Positions 37,392 through 48,185 of a stretch of 64,000 bases of DNA are shown in pieces. How positions within the stretch are numbered: position 1 is the first letter of the stretch; every line of letters begins with the position of its first letter. The notes beneath the pieces are model-generated. The model saw only the letters and a list, made by a program, of their open reading frames with translations. It searched no databases and was not told where the DNA came from. Source of the DNA: Lingula anatina (Eukaryota; Brachiopoda; Lingulata; Lingulida; Lingulidae); NCBI RefSeq assembly GCF_001039355.2, contig NW_019775989.1, positions 64,001 through 128,000 of the forward strand, in the 5' to 3' direction. Made by a program: the position numbers and the translations under genes.

Positions 37392-39066
37392 GGATGCATG
37401 GCTAGTGTTCTTGAAAAGATTATTATGTGGAAATGAACGGGGATTGTTGAAAGAACTTGTCTGTCATGTATGGATGGTCCACAAATGTACAAGAAAGACA
37501 GCCTGAAGTAGCAGTACAGAAAGATGCCTAGTTATCAGTTGAGAATATTTATGTATGATAAAGAATATCAGAATGATCTTTTACTGTTGGTGTCCATGCA
37601 GTGATTATTTCAACCGAATTTTTGTTTATTTATTCAGATGTTTTTCACCGTTTATTGAGATAGTATTTTGCAAGTTTGACATCTGCGTGAAACTAGTTTC
37701 TAAGTCAAAAATTTTCAATATATTCCATCCAACTTTTTTTCTGCTGGAAAGTTTTGATTAAAATCGGTGGAAGCCAATTATTTCTGTATCTTCTTTTGTT
37801 TGTTTGTTCTTTTATCTTTTAGATACAATGAGAGCTTGTCATTTTCCTATTTACGATTTCAGTATCAAATTATGGACAGGTGTACCATGTTTTGCCATCT
37901 CTCAGTGTTCCAGGTATTCTTGACCGCCCACCTTAATCTTGTTTTTCATGCCCTACGATAACCTTCTACCAGGGCCGCAGATTTATTATGTGTGGTTTTT
38001 CTCCAACGCAGAAAAAGAGCCATGAATTAACCATATCTTTAAATATCATCAATCTGTGGCCCTGGTAGAGGTACGATTATATGCATATTGTGCTTTAAAC
38101 AGACACCTTCATCACCTTCACTATGGCTGTTTCCATCACCACCCGTCACATGTTGCTCAGTATAACTGCCAAACCATATTTTTGTTTACTTTGACTTTAC
38201 TTGGAGTCAAAACTCGCGTCGGTGATAATACGGAGTTTACGAAGGCGTTTACGTTTAAAAGGACAGATCGATCATCTTCAAACTACAACGTGGCTATTTT
38301 GTTTATCCCTGGGCGAAATTGATGGACATTGTGTGTGTAGAAATATAAGCTTTTTGGGGGGAACTTTGAACTTCTGGACTTCGCGAGGCCCAAATCTCAT
38401 ATCCTAGCGCGTGCAATCTCTGACTATAATAACATATAAACCAAATAAATAAAAATACGTAATGGAGCCAGACGTTCATTACACGCGCAACAAAGCTTAA
38501 CACACACACTTGGAGTGGATTGCATTTGTCTTCGGGATTGAAATATTACAGCGACATGTAAAACGTTTTGCATCTTTTGTGACAACTCAAACTGTTGGAG
38601 AAAGAGTTACTTTAGCATTGTGTTTATACAAATATATCGAGATAGAGTTCGCTGAAATGAAAGAACTTTCAATGAAAGATTCTTTGAACCTGAATGAGTC
38701 CAGACGAATATATGTGCAAGTGTGATGTGTGAAACGGCTGTGTGCGTTTAATTCCAAATAGAAACAGAACTTTGTTGCCGTGGATAAATTTTCAAGGGTT
38801 ATCAACCTCTAGCAGCTCTCAGTATCTCAAACAAACGACTAAGGTGGTCTGGGCAACAATAACTTTTGACCCAACCCATATTTTGCACTTAGATGTTGTT
38901 TTGACACACCGTTCTTTAATAGCACTCTTCTGCCTTGTAATGAACCTACGTTTGTTATGATGTCATACATTTACGCACTTCATGTTACATTCAGCATGGA
39001 CAAATAGCGAATAAATTGTTCATGAATAAAGAATTACTTGTGCATAGTAATTATTATTATAATTAA
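37392..39066. other. Downstream region of MAN2C1, no gene recognised
   Basis: This should contain the MAN2C1 3' UTR, though no canonical polyadenylation signal stands out near the stop. Frames of 60-90 codons on both strands look random. It holds a small inverted-repeat element at 37966-38068. Confidence 0.5.
37966..38068. mobile_element. Small terminal-inverted-repeat element
   Basis: A 103 bp element. The left end CTACCAGGGCCGCAGATT and the right end (reverse strand CTACCAGGGCCACAGATT) match at 17 of 18 bases. I could not identify a convincing target-site duplication. The CAGGGCC ends suggest a hAT-type MITE, which is inference. Confidence 0.6.
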
Positions 39067-39119
39067 CATTATTATTGTGAAGGTAGACTATTTTGAATTA
39101 TAGAAACACGCACATCATA

Positions 39120-39276
39120 CAGAGGCAGATGGAGGCAGTCTTCTGGTCTTCCAAAAGACGGTTAACATTAATATCTCTAATCTTATTTCTTCTGTCGGAA
39201 GATGGTCAAAAAAGGAGGATCGATCAAAAAAATTAATTTAGAATGCTGTCAGAAAATATCTCTGGATCCGCCCCTG
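39120..39276. mobile_element. hAT-like MITE, copy 2
   Basis: A 157 bp copy of the family at 7828-7995. The right end CTGGATCCGCCCCTG is intact; the left end has decayed to CAGAGGCAGATGGAG. Flanked by TCATA on both sides (39115-39119 and 39277-39281), a 5 bp target duplication. Confidence 0.75.
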
Positions 39277-40085
39277 TCATATATAAAATATATCAAATTC
39301 CATGAAATGCCCTTCACTTCGAACATTTTCCAAATGTGAAACGCTTTATGTGAACACTTTATGCTCTTCATGGGGTGCAGAAGCGCTAAAGAGGCCACTC
39401 ATCTGCGTAACTCCTTGCCTTCTGCCCTAAGTGGAGTGGGAGAAGGTGTTGCTGTCTATCCCTCTTCATAGAACACTTCACGTACCGCTGTTACTTACAG
39501 TGAAAACAAAACGAGGGGAATTTTTACGTAATTTTATATGAAACTGTTCATGATTAGAGATATTAATCTTTTCTTTAAACAGCTTGATTTTAACAAGCCA
39601 TTCTGAAAATGCATAAATATCCCTTTTCTAAACAAATCTGCCTGTTGGATTCTTTTAAAATTTACATTTGCTATTATAATGTTAGAAGGTAAGTTTGAAA
39701 ACCAACCAACGGCTATTTGAATGAAATTGCTCGGCAATATAGATATTTGTATAACTTTAGTATATTAGAATCATGTATATATAAATGATTTATCAGATAA
39801 ATTACGTCATTTTGATCGACATAAAGCTTCATGATTTACGATGGGTTGGTTTAAAGAACGGGGGAGGGGGAAATATGCATATTACAGAGTGTCTGTCCTC
39901 CAATTGGATCCATACAGGTTAGGGACAGTATGACCTGAATGGGTCAAAATCTAGGACTAGGTCTACCTGAACAAACCAACAGAAACCAAACAGAGCGTCA
40001 TAGGTACTCTCATCCTCAAAACCAGACTGAAATTGCCGATGGGGCAGATTTAACCCTTATTACCACCTCTCTTGGGCTAAACTAA

Positions 40086-40339
40086 GAGCCCGTTCCCATA
40101 CCTAGATCGATCTAGCATGATCGACCCACCTCCAAGGGGTTTCTCACTAAATTGCATTTAGCTTAAGCGGCTGTAATGTCTGGTTCGCCTACTGAAGCTG
40201 TTAGGAAGTAATTAACTGTCGTTTAGAAGCTTCAATAGGCGTGTCAGACAACTAAGCCACTAAGCTGAATGTAATTTAGCGAGAAACCCCTCTAAGATGG
40301 GTCAATCCTGCTAGATCGATCAGGTATGGGAATGGGGTC
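40086..40339. mobile_element. Harbinger-like MITE, copy 3
   Basis: A 254 bp element whose two halves are largely inverted repeats of each other. Left end GAGCCCGTTCCCATACC, right end on the reverse strand GACCCCATTCCCATACC. Flanked by TAA (40083-40085 and 40340-40342). Non-coding. Confidence 0.75.
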
Positions 40340-41177
40340 TAAGTCATAATTTAATTTCTCTAAAAGCACCCATGACCACGTTTTACCACATGTTGGTTTT
40401 TTTCGTTTTCATATTGGAAATGTAATAACATAACACTTATCTTTCTCCAGTGTGTGAGAGAGCAGGCGGTCATCAAGTTTGCAGGCTATTCTCTTTAACG
40501 ACTACTTTAAACAACTTAATAAACAAATTACAAAACTAAAGTATAAGTACTTCTACATAAAGTATTTCATAGTTAGAGGAAAAATACGAGTATGTTTGCA
40601 AGAAAAAATATATAACATGGGCTGGTAGGGATTTCAATCTACACATTCCCTTTCCATTCACAAACATTCAGGTTGAACGCCTTGCACTGACGCTGAAGAT
40701 ACATAATAAAGTTCGCTTGATTAAATATAAAAATATTTTGTGTCAAAACAGTGTCAAAATGGGGCAAAGTAATTTGCAAACTGTTGCGTCGCTCTGTGTC
40801 AAAAGCAAACAAAACCGTGCGATACACTAATAATAAGAAATCAGCAGATCGAAAGCCTTACAAAAGAGGACAAAAAGTTATTCCAACAGATTTAGTATAA
40901 TCAGTATATTCACTTGGTTGATATTGTTTCCGGGGCAGAAGTGCACTCATTTTGTGATCAAGCAATACTTATCACTTAGATATATAAACATTTATTAACT
41001 TATTTAATTGTGTTCCAGATTTTTCTTAACTCCATATTCTAATAACAAATAATCGTTTTGAAGATTATTATTCAAGATTACAGTGTGGAAATTAATCTTG
41101 TTTTTATTAAAGTGTTTAGTCTATACTCCATTTATCCCGCCGTAATTTTGTTCTATTATATTTATCACCTTTTTTTA

Positions 41178-41178
41178 N
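41178..41178. other. Ambiguous base (N) at the duplication junction
   Basis: The only N that I noticed in the window lies exactly between the two near-identical 2.1 kb units. That position suggests that the junction was made during assembly or gap closing. Confidence 0.9.
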
Positions 41179-41230
41179 ATATTATTATTGTGGAGGTAGA
41201 CTATTTTGAATTATAGAAACGCACATCATA

Positions 41231-41387
41231 CAGAGGCAGATGGAGGCAGTCTTCTGGTCTTCCAAAAGACGGTTAACATTAATATCTCTAATCTTATTTC
41301 TTCTGTCGGAAGATGGTCAAAAAAGGAGGATCGATCAAAAAAATTAATTTAGAATGCTGTCAGAAAATATCTCTGGATCCGCCCCTG
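41231..41387. mobile_element. hAT-like MITE, copy 3 (duplicate of copy 2)
   Basis: The same insertion as 39120-39276, copied with the 2.1 kb segment; its TCATA flanks are the same. It is not an independent insertion. Confidence 0.75.
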
Positions 41388-42197
41388 TCATATATAAAAT
41401 ATATCAAATTCCATGAAATGCCCTTCACCTCGAACATTTTCCAAATGTGAAACGCTTTATGTGAACACTTTATGCTCTTCATGGGGTGCAGAAGCGCTAA
41501 AGAGGCCACTCATCTGCGTAACTCCTTGCCTTCTGCCCTAAGTGGAGTGGGAGAAGGTGTTGCTGTCTATCCCTCTTCATAGAACACTTCACGTACCGCT
41601 GTTACTTACAGTGAAAACAAAACGAGGGGAATTTTTACGTAATTTTATATGAAACCGTTCATGATTAGAGATATTAATCTTTTCTTTAAACAGCTTGATT
41701 TTAACAAGCCATTCTGAAAATGCATAAATATCCCTTTTCTAAACAAATCTGCCTGTTGGATTCTTTTAAAATTTACATTTGCTATTATAATGTTAGAAGG
41801 TAAGTTTGAAAACCAACCAACGGCTATTTGAATGAAATTGCTCGGCAATATAGATATTTGTATAACTTTAGTATATTAGAATCATGTATATATAAATGAT
41901 TTATCAGATAAATGACGTCATTTTGATCGACATACAGCTTCATGATTTACAATGGGTTGGTTTAAAGAACGGGGGAGGGGGAAATATGCATATTACAGAG
42001 TGTCTGTCCTCCAATTGGATTCATACAGGTTAGGGACAGTATGACCTGAATGGGTCAAAATCTAGGACTAGGTCTACTATGTACAAACCAACAGAAACCA
42101 AACAGTGCGTCATAGGTACTCTCATCCTCAAAACCAGACTGAAGTTGCCGATGGGGCAGATTTAACCCTTATTACCACCTCTCTTGGGCTAAACTAA

Positions 42198-42451
42198 GAG
42201 CCCGTTCCCATACCTAGATCGATCTAGCATGATCGACCCACCTCCAAGGGGTTTCTCACTAAATTGCATTTAGCTTAAGCGGCTGTGATGTCTGGCTCGC
42301 CTACTGAAGCTGTTAGGAAGTAATTAACTGTCGTTTAGAAGCTTCAATAGGCGTGTCAGACATCTAAGCCACTAAGCTGAATGTAATTTAGCGAGAAACC
42401 CCTCTAAGATGGGTCAATCCTGCTAGATCGATCAGGTATGGGAATGGGGTC
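42198..42451. mobile_element. Harbinger-like MITE, copy 4 (duplicate of copy 3)
   Basis: The same insertion as 40086-40339, copied with the 2.1 kb segment, with TAA on both sides and a few substitutions inside. Confidence 0.75.
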
Positions 42452-43258
42452 TAAGTCATAATTTAATTTCTCTAAAAGCACCCATGACCACGTTTTACCA
42501 CATGTTGGTTTTTTTCGTTTTCATATTGGAAATGTAATAACATAACACTTATCTTTCTCCAGTGTGTGAGAGAGCAGGCGGTCATCAAGTTTGCAGGCTA
42601 TTCTCTTTAACGACTACTTTAAACAACTTAATAAACAATATTCATATTTCATAGTTAGAGGAAAAATACGAGTATGTTTGCAAGAAAAAATATATAACAT
42701 GGGCTGGTAGGGATTTCAATCTACACATTCCCTTTCCATTCACAAACATTCAGGTTGAACGCCTTGCACTGACGCTGAAGATACATAATAAAGTTCGCTT
42801 GATTAAATATAAAAATATTTTGTGTCAAAACAGTGTCAAAATGGGGCAAAGTAATTTGCAAACTGTTGCGTCGCTCTGTGTCAAAAGCAAACAAAACCGT
42901 GCGATACACTAATAATAAGAAATCAGCAGATCGAAAGCCTTACAAAAGAGGACAAAAAGTTATTCCAACAGATTTAGTATAATCAGTATATTCACTTGGT
43001 TGATATTGTTTCCGGGGCAGAAGTGCACTCATTTTGTGATCAAGCAATACTTATCACTTAGATATATAAACATTTATTAACTTATTTAATTGTGTTCCAG
43101 ATTTTTCTTAACTCCATATTCTAATAACAAATAATCGTTTTGAAGATTATTATTCAAGATTACAGTGTGGAAATTAATCTTGTTTTTATTAAAGTGTTTA
43201 GTCTATACTCCATTTATCCCGCCGTAATTTTGTTCTATTATATTTATCACCTTTTTTT

Positions 43259-43918
43259 TTTAATTCACAACGCGCTTTACTGTTTTTATGGTCTGTTCTA
43301 TTTTTTGTCAGAATTTCAGAATTTTTCTGTTTATTTTTTTCTTGTTTATTAAAATTGTGCGATTTTTTAAGCAAAATATAAAGAGTTCGTTGATTGTATT
43401 TTTTTAAAATTGAAATACCCTTCGTTTTATGTCTTATCTTAAACATATAACACGCTGTTAATAAACAAATGAAATTATAAATTACGCACTGAGAAAAATT
43501 GATCAAAAATAGCAGAGAAAATAGCTGAGAAAAATAGCAATTACAATTGGGTAACACGTTGTGAACAAATTATTAAAACAAATTTAATCGGTCGCTGAAG
43601 CTCTATCGAAATCTGTTCCACAAAGTAAACGGCATTAGTACCCCCGTATCTTTCGGTTAGTTTATTGTCATTTCAGCGTCGATTTGGAACTAAGTCCTAA
43701 TTATAAAGAAAATCGATCACAAAAGCCCTCTATCTCAATTAGGCACTGAATGACTGAATAACAGAGTGTGTTGATTCAGTTGTATTTTGTCAACTGCCTT
43801 CGTAGCTCATGATCACGATCTCGGTTTATTAGGCATAGACGGTAAATGCAGGTGCTTTTACAACTAACAACAATCTGACATTGCTTCCTTACGAAATATG
43901 CAGTTTTTCTAGCACACA

Positions 43919-43959
<41 letters not shown>

Positions 43960-44632
43960 TTAACACACCGGTAGGTCTAAAATGAAGAAGCAAGCTTTAC
44001 AAGTGTCCTTTGTAAATTTATCTAAATGACTAAATTTCAATGTAAATAGATACAGGAAATATACAAACCATGCTACTATTGAAAACTGAACGCAGCTTAC
44101 ATATATTTGATCACAAATAATCGCCCGTAAAGGGGCTTAGTCAGTGCAAACATGGGGAGGAATCACAACAAAACACCCCACGTTCAACGAGCACTTTTAT
44201 CAATGAGCAGTTCATCGTAGGAGAACGATACATATGTAATTGTTGCTGGTAGCATTTCTACAACGGCGCTTACAAACAATCTAAGCCCATTACGTTTTGA
44301 CAACTACAAAAGCACAAAGTAAACATATCACAGTTAATGAAATTGACACAAAATCCTAAGTAAACAGTCAAAAAAGCATCAAAAGAAAAATGACAAAAAG
44401 GCTTCAATAAAAATAATGGCTACACTGTAAATAATACTTGACATCGTTCAAACACATCATTAAACTTCTCGTGCTGAAGGGAGGCATTGTTCACTATATA
44501 CCTAGCCGAGACCTAAACGATATTAAAGAATTTGTTTGCTGTGTAGCACTGAATACGGAAATGATTACGGTTGTGGCAATCGTAATTGTTATCTTGTTGC
44601 TAGGCTCCTGTATTTATCTTTCATGTACTTAA
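43259..44632. other. AT-rich intergenic sequence
   Basis: No gene recognised. It contains a (TC)n microsatellite at 43922-43958. The frames at 43140-43557 are low-complexity translations of T-rich or A-rich DNA. Confidence 0.55.
43922..43958. repeat. (CT)n microsatellite
   Basis: About 18 CT units, uninterrupted. Confidence 0.95.
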
Positions 44633-44969
44633 AGGGATAATAACTCTTCGTATGAAATCTGTATTTCACAATAAAAACATTGTGAGTGACTCATAAAAAT
44701 ATAATATATTCTGTTTTCCCACAAAAACGGCTGTTATAGCTATTATTCTGATATCTGAGCTTGTCGTTAGGCCACGTGACCTCCATAGATAGCTATACTC
44801 TGTTAAAATCTCTTAAGAGATTTTAACAAAAAACCAAACTTTTTAGAAAAAAACCAGGGACTAACTTTGAATGTAAAAATGGATTTATTAACCATTGGTA
44901 AGTATGGGAAAATTGTTGTTTACTCCAGGAAAATTCATTTTTTGGCCGAAACGAAGAGTTATTATCACT
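44633..44969. mobile_element. TTAA-specific MITE
   Basis: A 337 bp element between two TTAA sites (44629-44632 and 44970-44973). The inverted ends are AGGGATAATAACTCTTCGT and, on the reverse strand, AGTGATAATAACTCTTCGT, 18 of 19 matching. Inside, a perfect 28 bp palindrome (44801-44828) is centred on CTTAAG. TTAA duplications are made by piggyBac and Kolobok transposases; which one is not decided here. Confidence 0.75.
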
Positions 44970-45077
44970 TTAACATAAAAAGCGTTTCATATTTTTCTGA
45001 TTTCACAACTATATTTCCCCATCGCAATAACTGCCCAAGGCTTCTTGCTCAATCTAAAAATATGCTCTTCATTATAT

Positions 45078-45749
45078 TTATTTGGATCGTGTGCCCCTTT
45101 TTCTAGATGTTGCACTTCTTATAGTAGGATCTTTAAATTTTGAATCGATCACCCGTGAAATGCCAGCATTTTTACTGGGTTTATCATCTGCACTGTTGAG
45201 AATTTCTTGCAGAAATGTTATATAGTTAATTGCACATCTCAAAGTGTCAACTTTGCTGACACGTTTTTCCTTGTTCTTCAGTGGCAAGCAGCTTCTAAGT
45301 TGAAAATAACCATCATTAACATTGCGGACGCGATCTCGCTCCCGTTCGTTCCTTCTGCGGATCAAACTGCTTTCATAAGGATCACCTCCATTGAGAGACG
45401 GAAGAGGGACTAAAGCTTTTGGGGAAAAGGGATCATTTGGTTTATGTGGGTCGAAATTCAATGCAAATCTTGCGGAATGGTGGTCCTGTGTTTCTCTCAA
45501 GTTTGTGTCTGAAGGAATGCCACCACTGGATTGGTTACTGTCAGAGCAGCTCGTGCGCGGATATCGTGACATGGGGGTGGAGTAGGCGTGGCTGAAGATC
45601 GGGCATGCTGGCTCGCTGTGATTGGTCCAGAAACTATCAGACGTGAAGTCAGGAGAGAGTTGTTCGCCGGATCCGCACGATGATGAGGGGATTAGTGAAT
45701 CAAGATCGAAGATGGTGTTGAAATCGAGGTGAATGGAATCGTGATCCAT
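45078..45749 (-). CDS. Achaete-scute-like bHLH transcription factor (ASCL3/4/5 type)
   Basis: A single coding exon of 223 residues. The bHLH domain (about residues 130-184) reads RRRNERERDRVRNVNDGY in the basic region and helix 1, and EKRVSKVDTLRCAINYITF in helix 2, ending LQEIL. NERERxRV, VNxGY and the SKVxTLR motif place it with achaete-scute proteins, and SLIRRRNERER just before the domain recalls the start of vertebrate ASCL3/4/5 domains rather than ASCL1. The amino half is Ser/Pro/Asp-rich, as expected of an activation region. Such proteins bind E boxes as dimers with E proteins in the nucleus and direct neural, secretory or epidermal fates. An acceptor TTGCAG 13 bp upstream of the ATG implies a 5' UTR intron running to about 46927. 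PTF1A/Fer proteins share SKVDTLR but differ in the basic region. Confidence 0.9.
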   Translation of the reverse strand: MDHDSIHLDFNTIFDLDSLIPSSSCGSGEQLSPDFTSDSFWTNHSEPACPIFSHAYSTPMSRYPRTSCSDSNQSSGGIPSDTNLRETQDHHSARFALNFDPHKPNDPFSPKALVPLPSLNGGDPYESSLIRRRNERERDRVRNVNDGYFQLRSCLPLKNKEKRVSKVDTLRCAINYITFLQEILNSADDKPSKNAGISRVIDSKFKDPTIRSATSRKRGTRSK

Positions 45750-45762
45750 GCTGAGGTAGATT

Positions 45763-46927
45763 CTGCAAGATAAAGGTCACAGGTCAACAATTAAGATGTC
45801 CCTGCGTGAGCTCACAGAATGAAACATTTTCGTGCAGCTTGGCGTGCTATTTTCAAAGAAAATAACTACTTGCGCGTAAGACAACTTGCCCAGAAGTGGC
45901 GTGTAAACCGATACTACTCAAATAAATAAAAATGAATCAATGATGACATTATTGCTAAGGTGACGAGGCTGAAACACGCTTCTGGTAAGCATCTCTCTAA
46001 AAAATTAAAGCCCGCATACAAAGGAACAAGAAAATCAGAACTGTTTACTTTAGAAGCGTGCAGCAGCAAAACCAGAATACAATTGGCGATCATTAAAATC
46101 TCATCCTACCACTGATACGTTGCTAATTGGCCCCAATGTTTGTAGCATTTTGTCAGGTGTGGCTCTAGGCACCTATCAAGCTTCAATGTGCTCGCAAGCC
46201 TCAATAGTAATGATGTGTTACGCAAATTAATTTTATCCAAACATTTGAATCCAGGTGTTTCAGGTGCCGTACAAACTTAACTCCCGTTTTCCTCGTTAAA
46301 CACCGTATTTAATATTATCTTTTGTCATTAATTTTTTTTAGTTGAAAAAAGATATTTTGCATACACCCTTCATTTGCAATGCGAATTTACCTTGATTCAA
46401 TGAAAACTTGAAACATTCCTTCAGAAAAACATTGATATTGCTATGCGACAGCTCTGTATCTGTAACAGTTTCCGGGCCCCGATGTACAAAAAAAAAGACC
46501 ATATATGCAAAGTGCAGTATTTTGCTAAAAACGACGCTGCTTTAAGGCAAGAACTGTTTATCTTTTGCGAAGCGTGCCCAGTTGTTTTATGTGGACTAAT
46601 AAGATTTACTCAGACTAAATGTTTCAATGTTAACCAACATTGGACTTCCAATCTTTTAAGAAGATGGACGCTGACCAAAGAAACAACTTGTTAAAATAAA
46701 AAAGTCTTTTTGGCAAAATAAATCATAACATTCAAGTTCCTATTAATTTTTTCATCATAGTACTGACTAGGGCACTATGCTGTTCGATATAGAAAATATC
46801 ACAACACCATACACCAATTTGTTATTGATTTACAAAAAATGTGAACAAAGTAGGATTAAGATGTATTCTTTAGAAAATAAATTTAAAAAGATGCTCCTCG
46901 ATCTACCGAAATAATACACACTCTTAC
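45763..46927 (-). other. 5' UTR intron of the bHLH gene
   Basis: On the minus strand it runs from donor CAG|GTAAGAG (exon end 46928) to acceptor CTTGCAG (exon start 45762). Both sites match consensus. The plus-strand frame at 46443-46694 inside it has no recognisable features. Confidence 0.6.
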
Positions 46928-47037
46928 CTGTCTAAATGCAATGCTCTTTCTTCAGTTTCTTAAATGTTGGATCCTCTGTCGCTATTTTCTTCAACGCGTG
47001 GCAGCGGATGCGAGTCACACGCGGAGCGGCCTGCTAC
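46928..47037 (-). other. Probable non-coding exon 1 of the bHLH gene
   Basis: About 110 bp between the predicted start (about 30 bp below the TATA box) and the donor at 46928. It is more GC-rich than its surroundings, with several CpG (GGAGCGGCC, GCGTGGCAGCGGATGCG on the plus strand). Frames crossing it on the plus strand appear to be shadows. Confidence 0.55.
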
Positions 47038-47059
47038 TCTCGTGCCGTGCAACAAGTCT

Positions 47060-47068
47060 CTATTTATA
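47060..47068 (-). promoter_or_regulatory. TATA box of the bHLH gene
   Basis: On the minus strand this reads TATAAATAG, upstream of a GC-rich leader and a consensus splice donor 132 bp downstream. The combination supports a focused promoter for the bHLH gene. Confidence 0.6.
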
Positions 47069-47889
47069 CACCTTGTTGCGCTTTGTCAACACAGCGGAGT
47101 TAGGAGACCGCGAAACTGTTTATACCCAGGCCGCATGCGACGGGCTGGACCTTTCTCTGCAGAGTTTGAAGATTGTTTGCATGAACATCTTGTAGTCTAA
47201 TTATAAAACAGGTGTTTTTGACACCCGTCCCGAAGATTATGAAACTGTAACATCGATCAAACGAATTTTGATGTGCTTTTTTTTTTTTGGATCGCTGGAA
47301 GAGAGGTAGGGTTAAGGCGGTGAGGGATGTATGTCACGCCTCTTTCAGACCAACTAGATTTTTTTCTAAATAAAAAAAAGATATTACATGATTAAATGCT
47401 TATCTTTTCCGTCGTATTGTTTTCTTTTTAAATGCAACTTGATAAAGGACAAGATAAATGTCAGTATCGCTTACATTCACTTCACTTTTTGTAGGATTGT
47501 TCCCCATCACATCAAAACGATCTGAGTACAGGTTCGTTAGAAAATGAAAGAAAATTAAAATCGAACTTCAAGTTTTTCAAATGTGCATACATTCTATAGT
47601 AGTAGGGGTGTTTTCCTTTATGAACAAAGAAAAAAACGTAGAATAAAGCCTTTTCTCTTATATAATATACAAGGAGAGGGTGCAGATCGGGTTTGGTTGA
47701 TTCAGTTGCGGGCCCGGTATATTCAGCTGTTCTCAGTGCAAACTGATTCGCGTGCCCAGCGCTCTTAAGAGAACATTGTCGCACTTAATTTGACAGCTTA
47801 AATAAAGATTTTAGGAGAACAGAAGAAAATAAAGAGTGTTTTGGAGTGAAAATATAGGCACTTAAAGCAGGCAGGTGGTTGTCTAAAGT

Positions 47890-48185
47890 TTGCAACCACC
47901 TCTCTCTCCGTCCCTACTGCCTAGGTCACTGGAAAACCCGTTCTACACATAAGGCACACTCTAAACATTCTCCTGCAAAACCAGTTCTTGCGTGTAATAT
48001 CCAATGTGAATAAAGGGGTTACTCGTAACCTTTGCCTAAATTAGTTACGACCCCCTCTATCTCCATCCCTTAGTCACTGCAAAACCAGTTTCGCACATAA
48101 GGCACACTCTAAACATTCTCCTGCAAAACCAGTTCTTACGTGTAATATCCAATGTGAATAAAGGGGTTACTCGTAACCTTTGCCT
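47890..48185. repeat. Tandem duplication, two units of 148 bp
   Basis: CACATAAGGCACACTCTAAA recurs at 47946 and 48094 and is followed in both by nearly identical sequence through GTTACTCGTAACCTTTGCCT. The first part of the unit (TCTCTCTCCGTCCCT against CTATCTCCATCCCT) is more diverged. It lies about 0.9 kb upstream of the bHLH promoter. Confidence 0.85.

Larger units (their letters stand above)
39067..41177. repeat. Tandem 2.1 kb segment, unit 1
   Basis: Begins ATTATTATTGTGAAGGTAGA and ends with a TTTATCACCTTTTTTT stretch. It is nearly identical to 41181-43258, with about 15-20 substitutions and one deletion of about 30 bp by eye. It carries one hAT-like and one Harbinger-like MITE. The two short frames repeated in both units (67 and 62 codons) have no recognisable features and share their openness only through recent duplication. 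Confidence 0.95.
41181..43258. repeat. Tandem 2.1 kb segment, unit 2
   Basis: Second copy of 39067-41177. The offset is 2111 bp at the left and falls to 2082 bp after a deletion near 42640. It carries the second copies of both MITEs and ends in the same T-rich stretch, beyond which the sequence becomes unique. Confidence 0.95.

Noticed and set aside
45078-45749. Assignment of the bHLH gene to PTF1A or Fer3
   Set aside because: Helix 2 shares SKVDTLR with PTF1A, but the basic region NERERDRVRNVN and the preceding residues are of achaete-scute type.
46941-47200. Two overlapping plus-strand frames of 84 and 78 codons
   Set aside because: They are antisense to the GC-rich leader and promoter of the bHLH gene, where stops are rarer because of composition.
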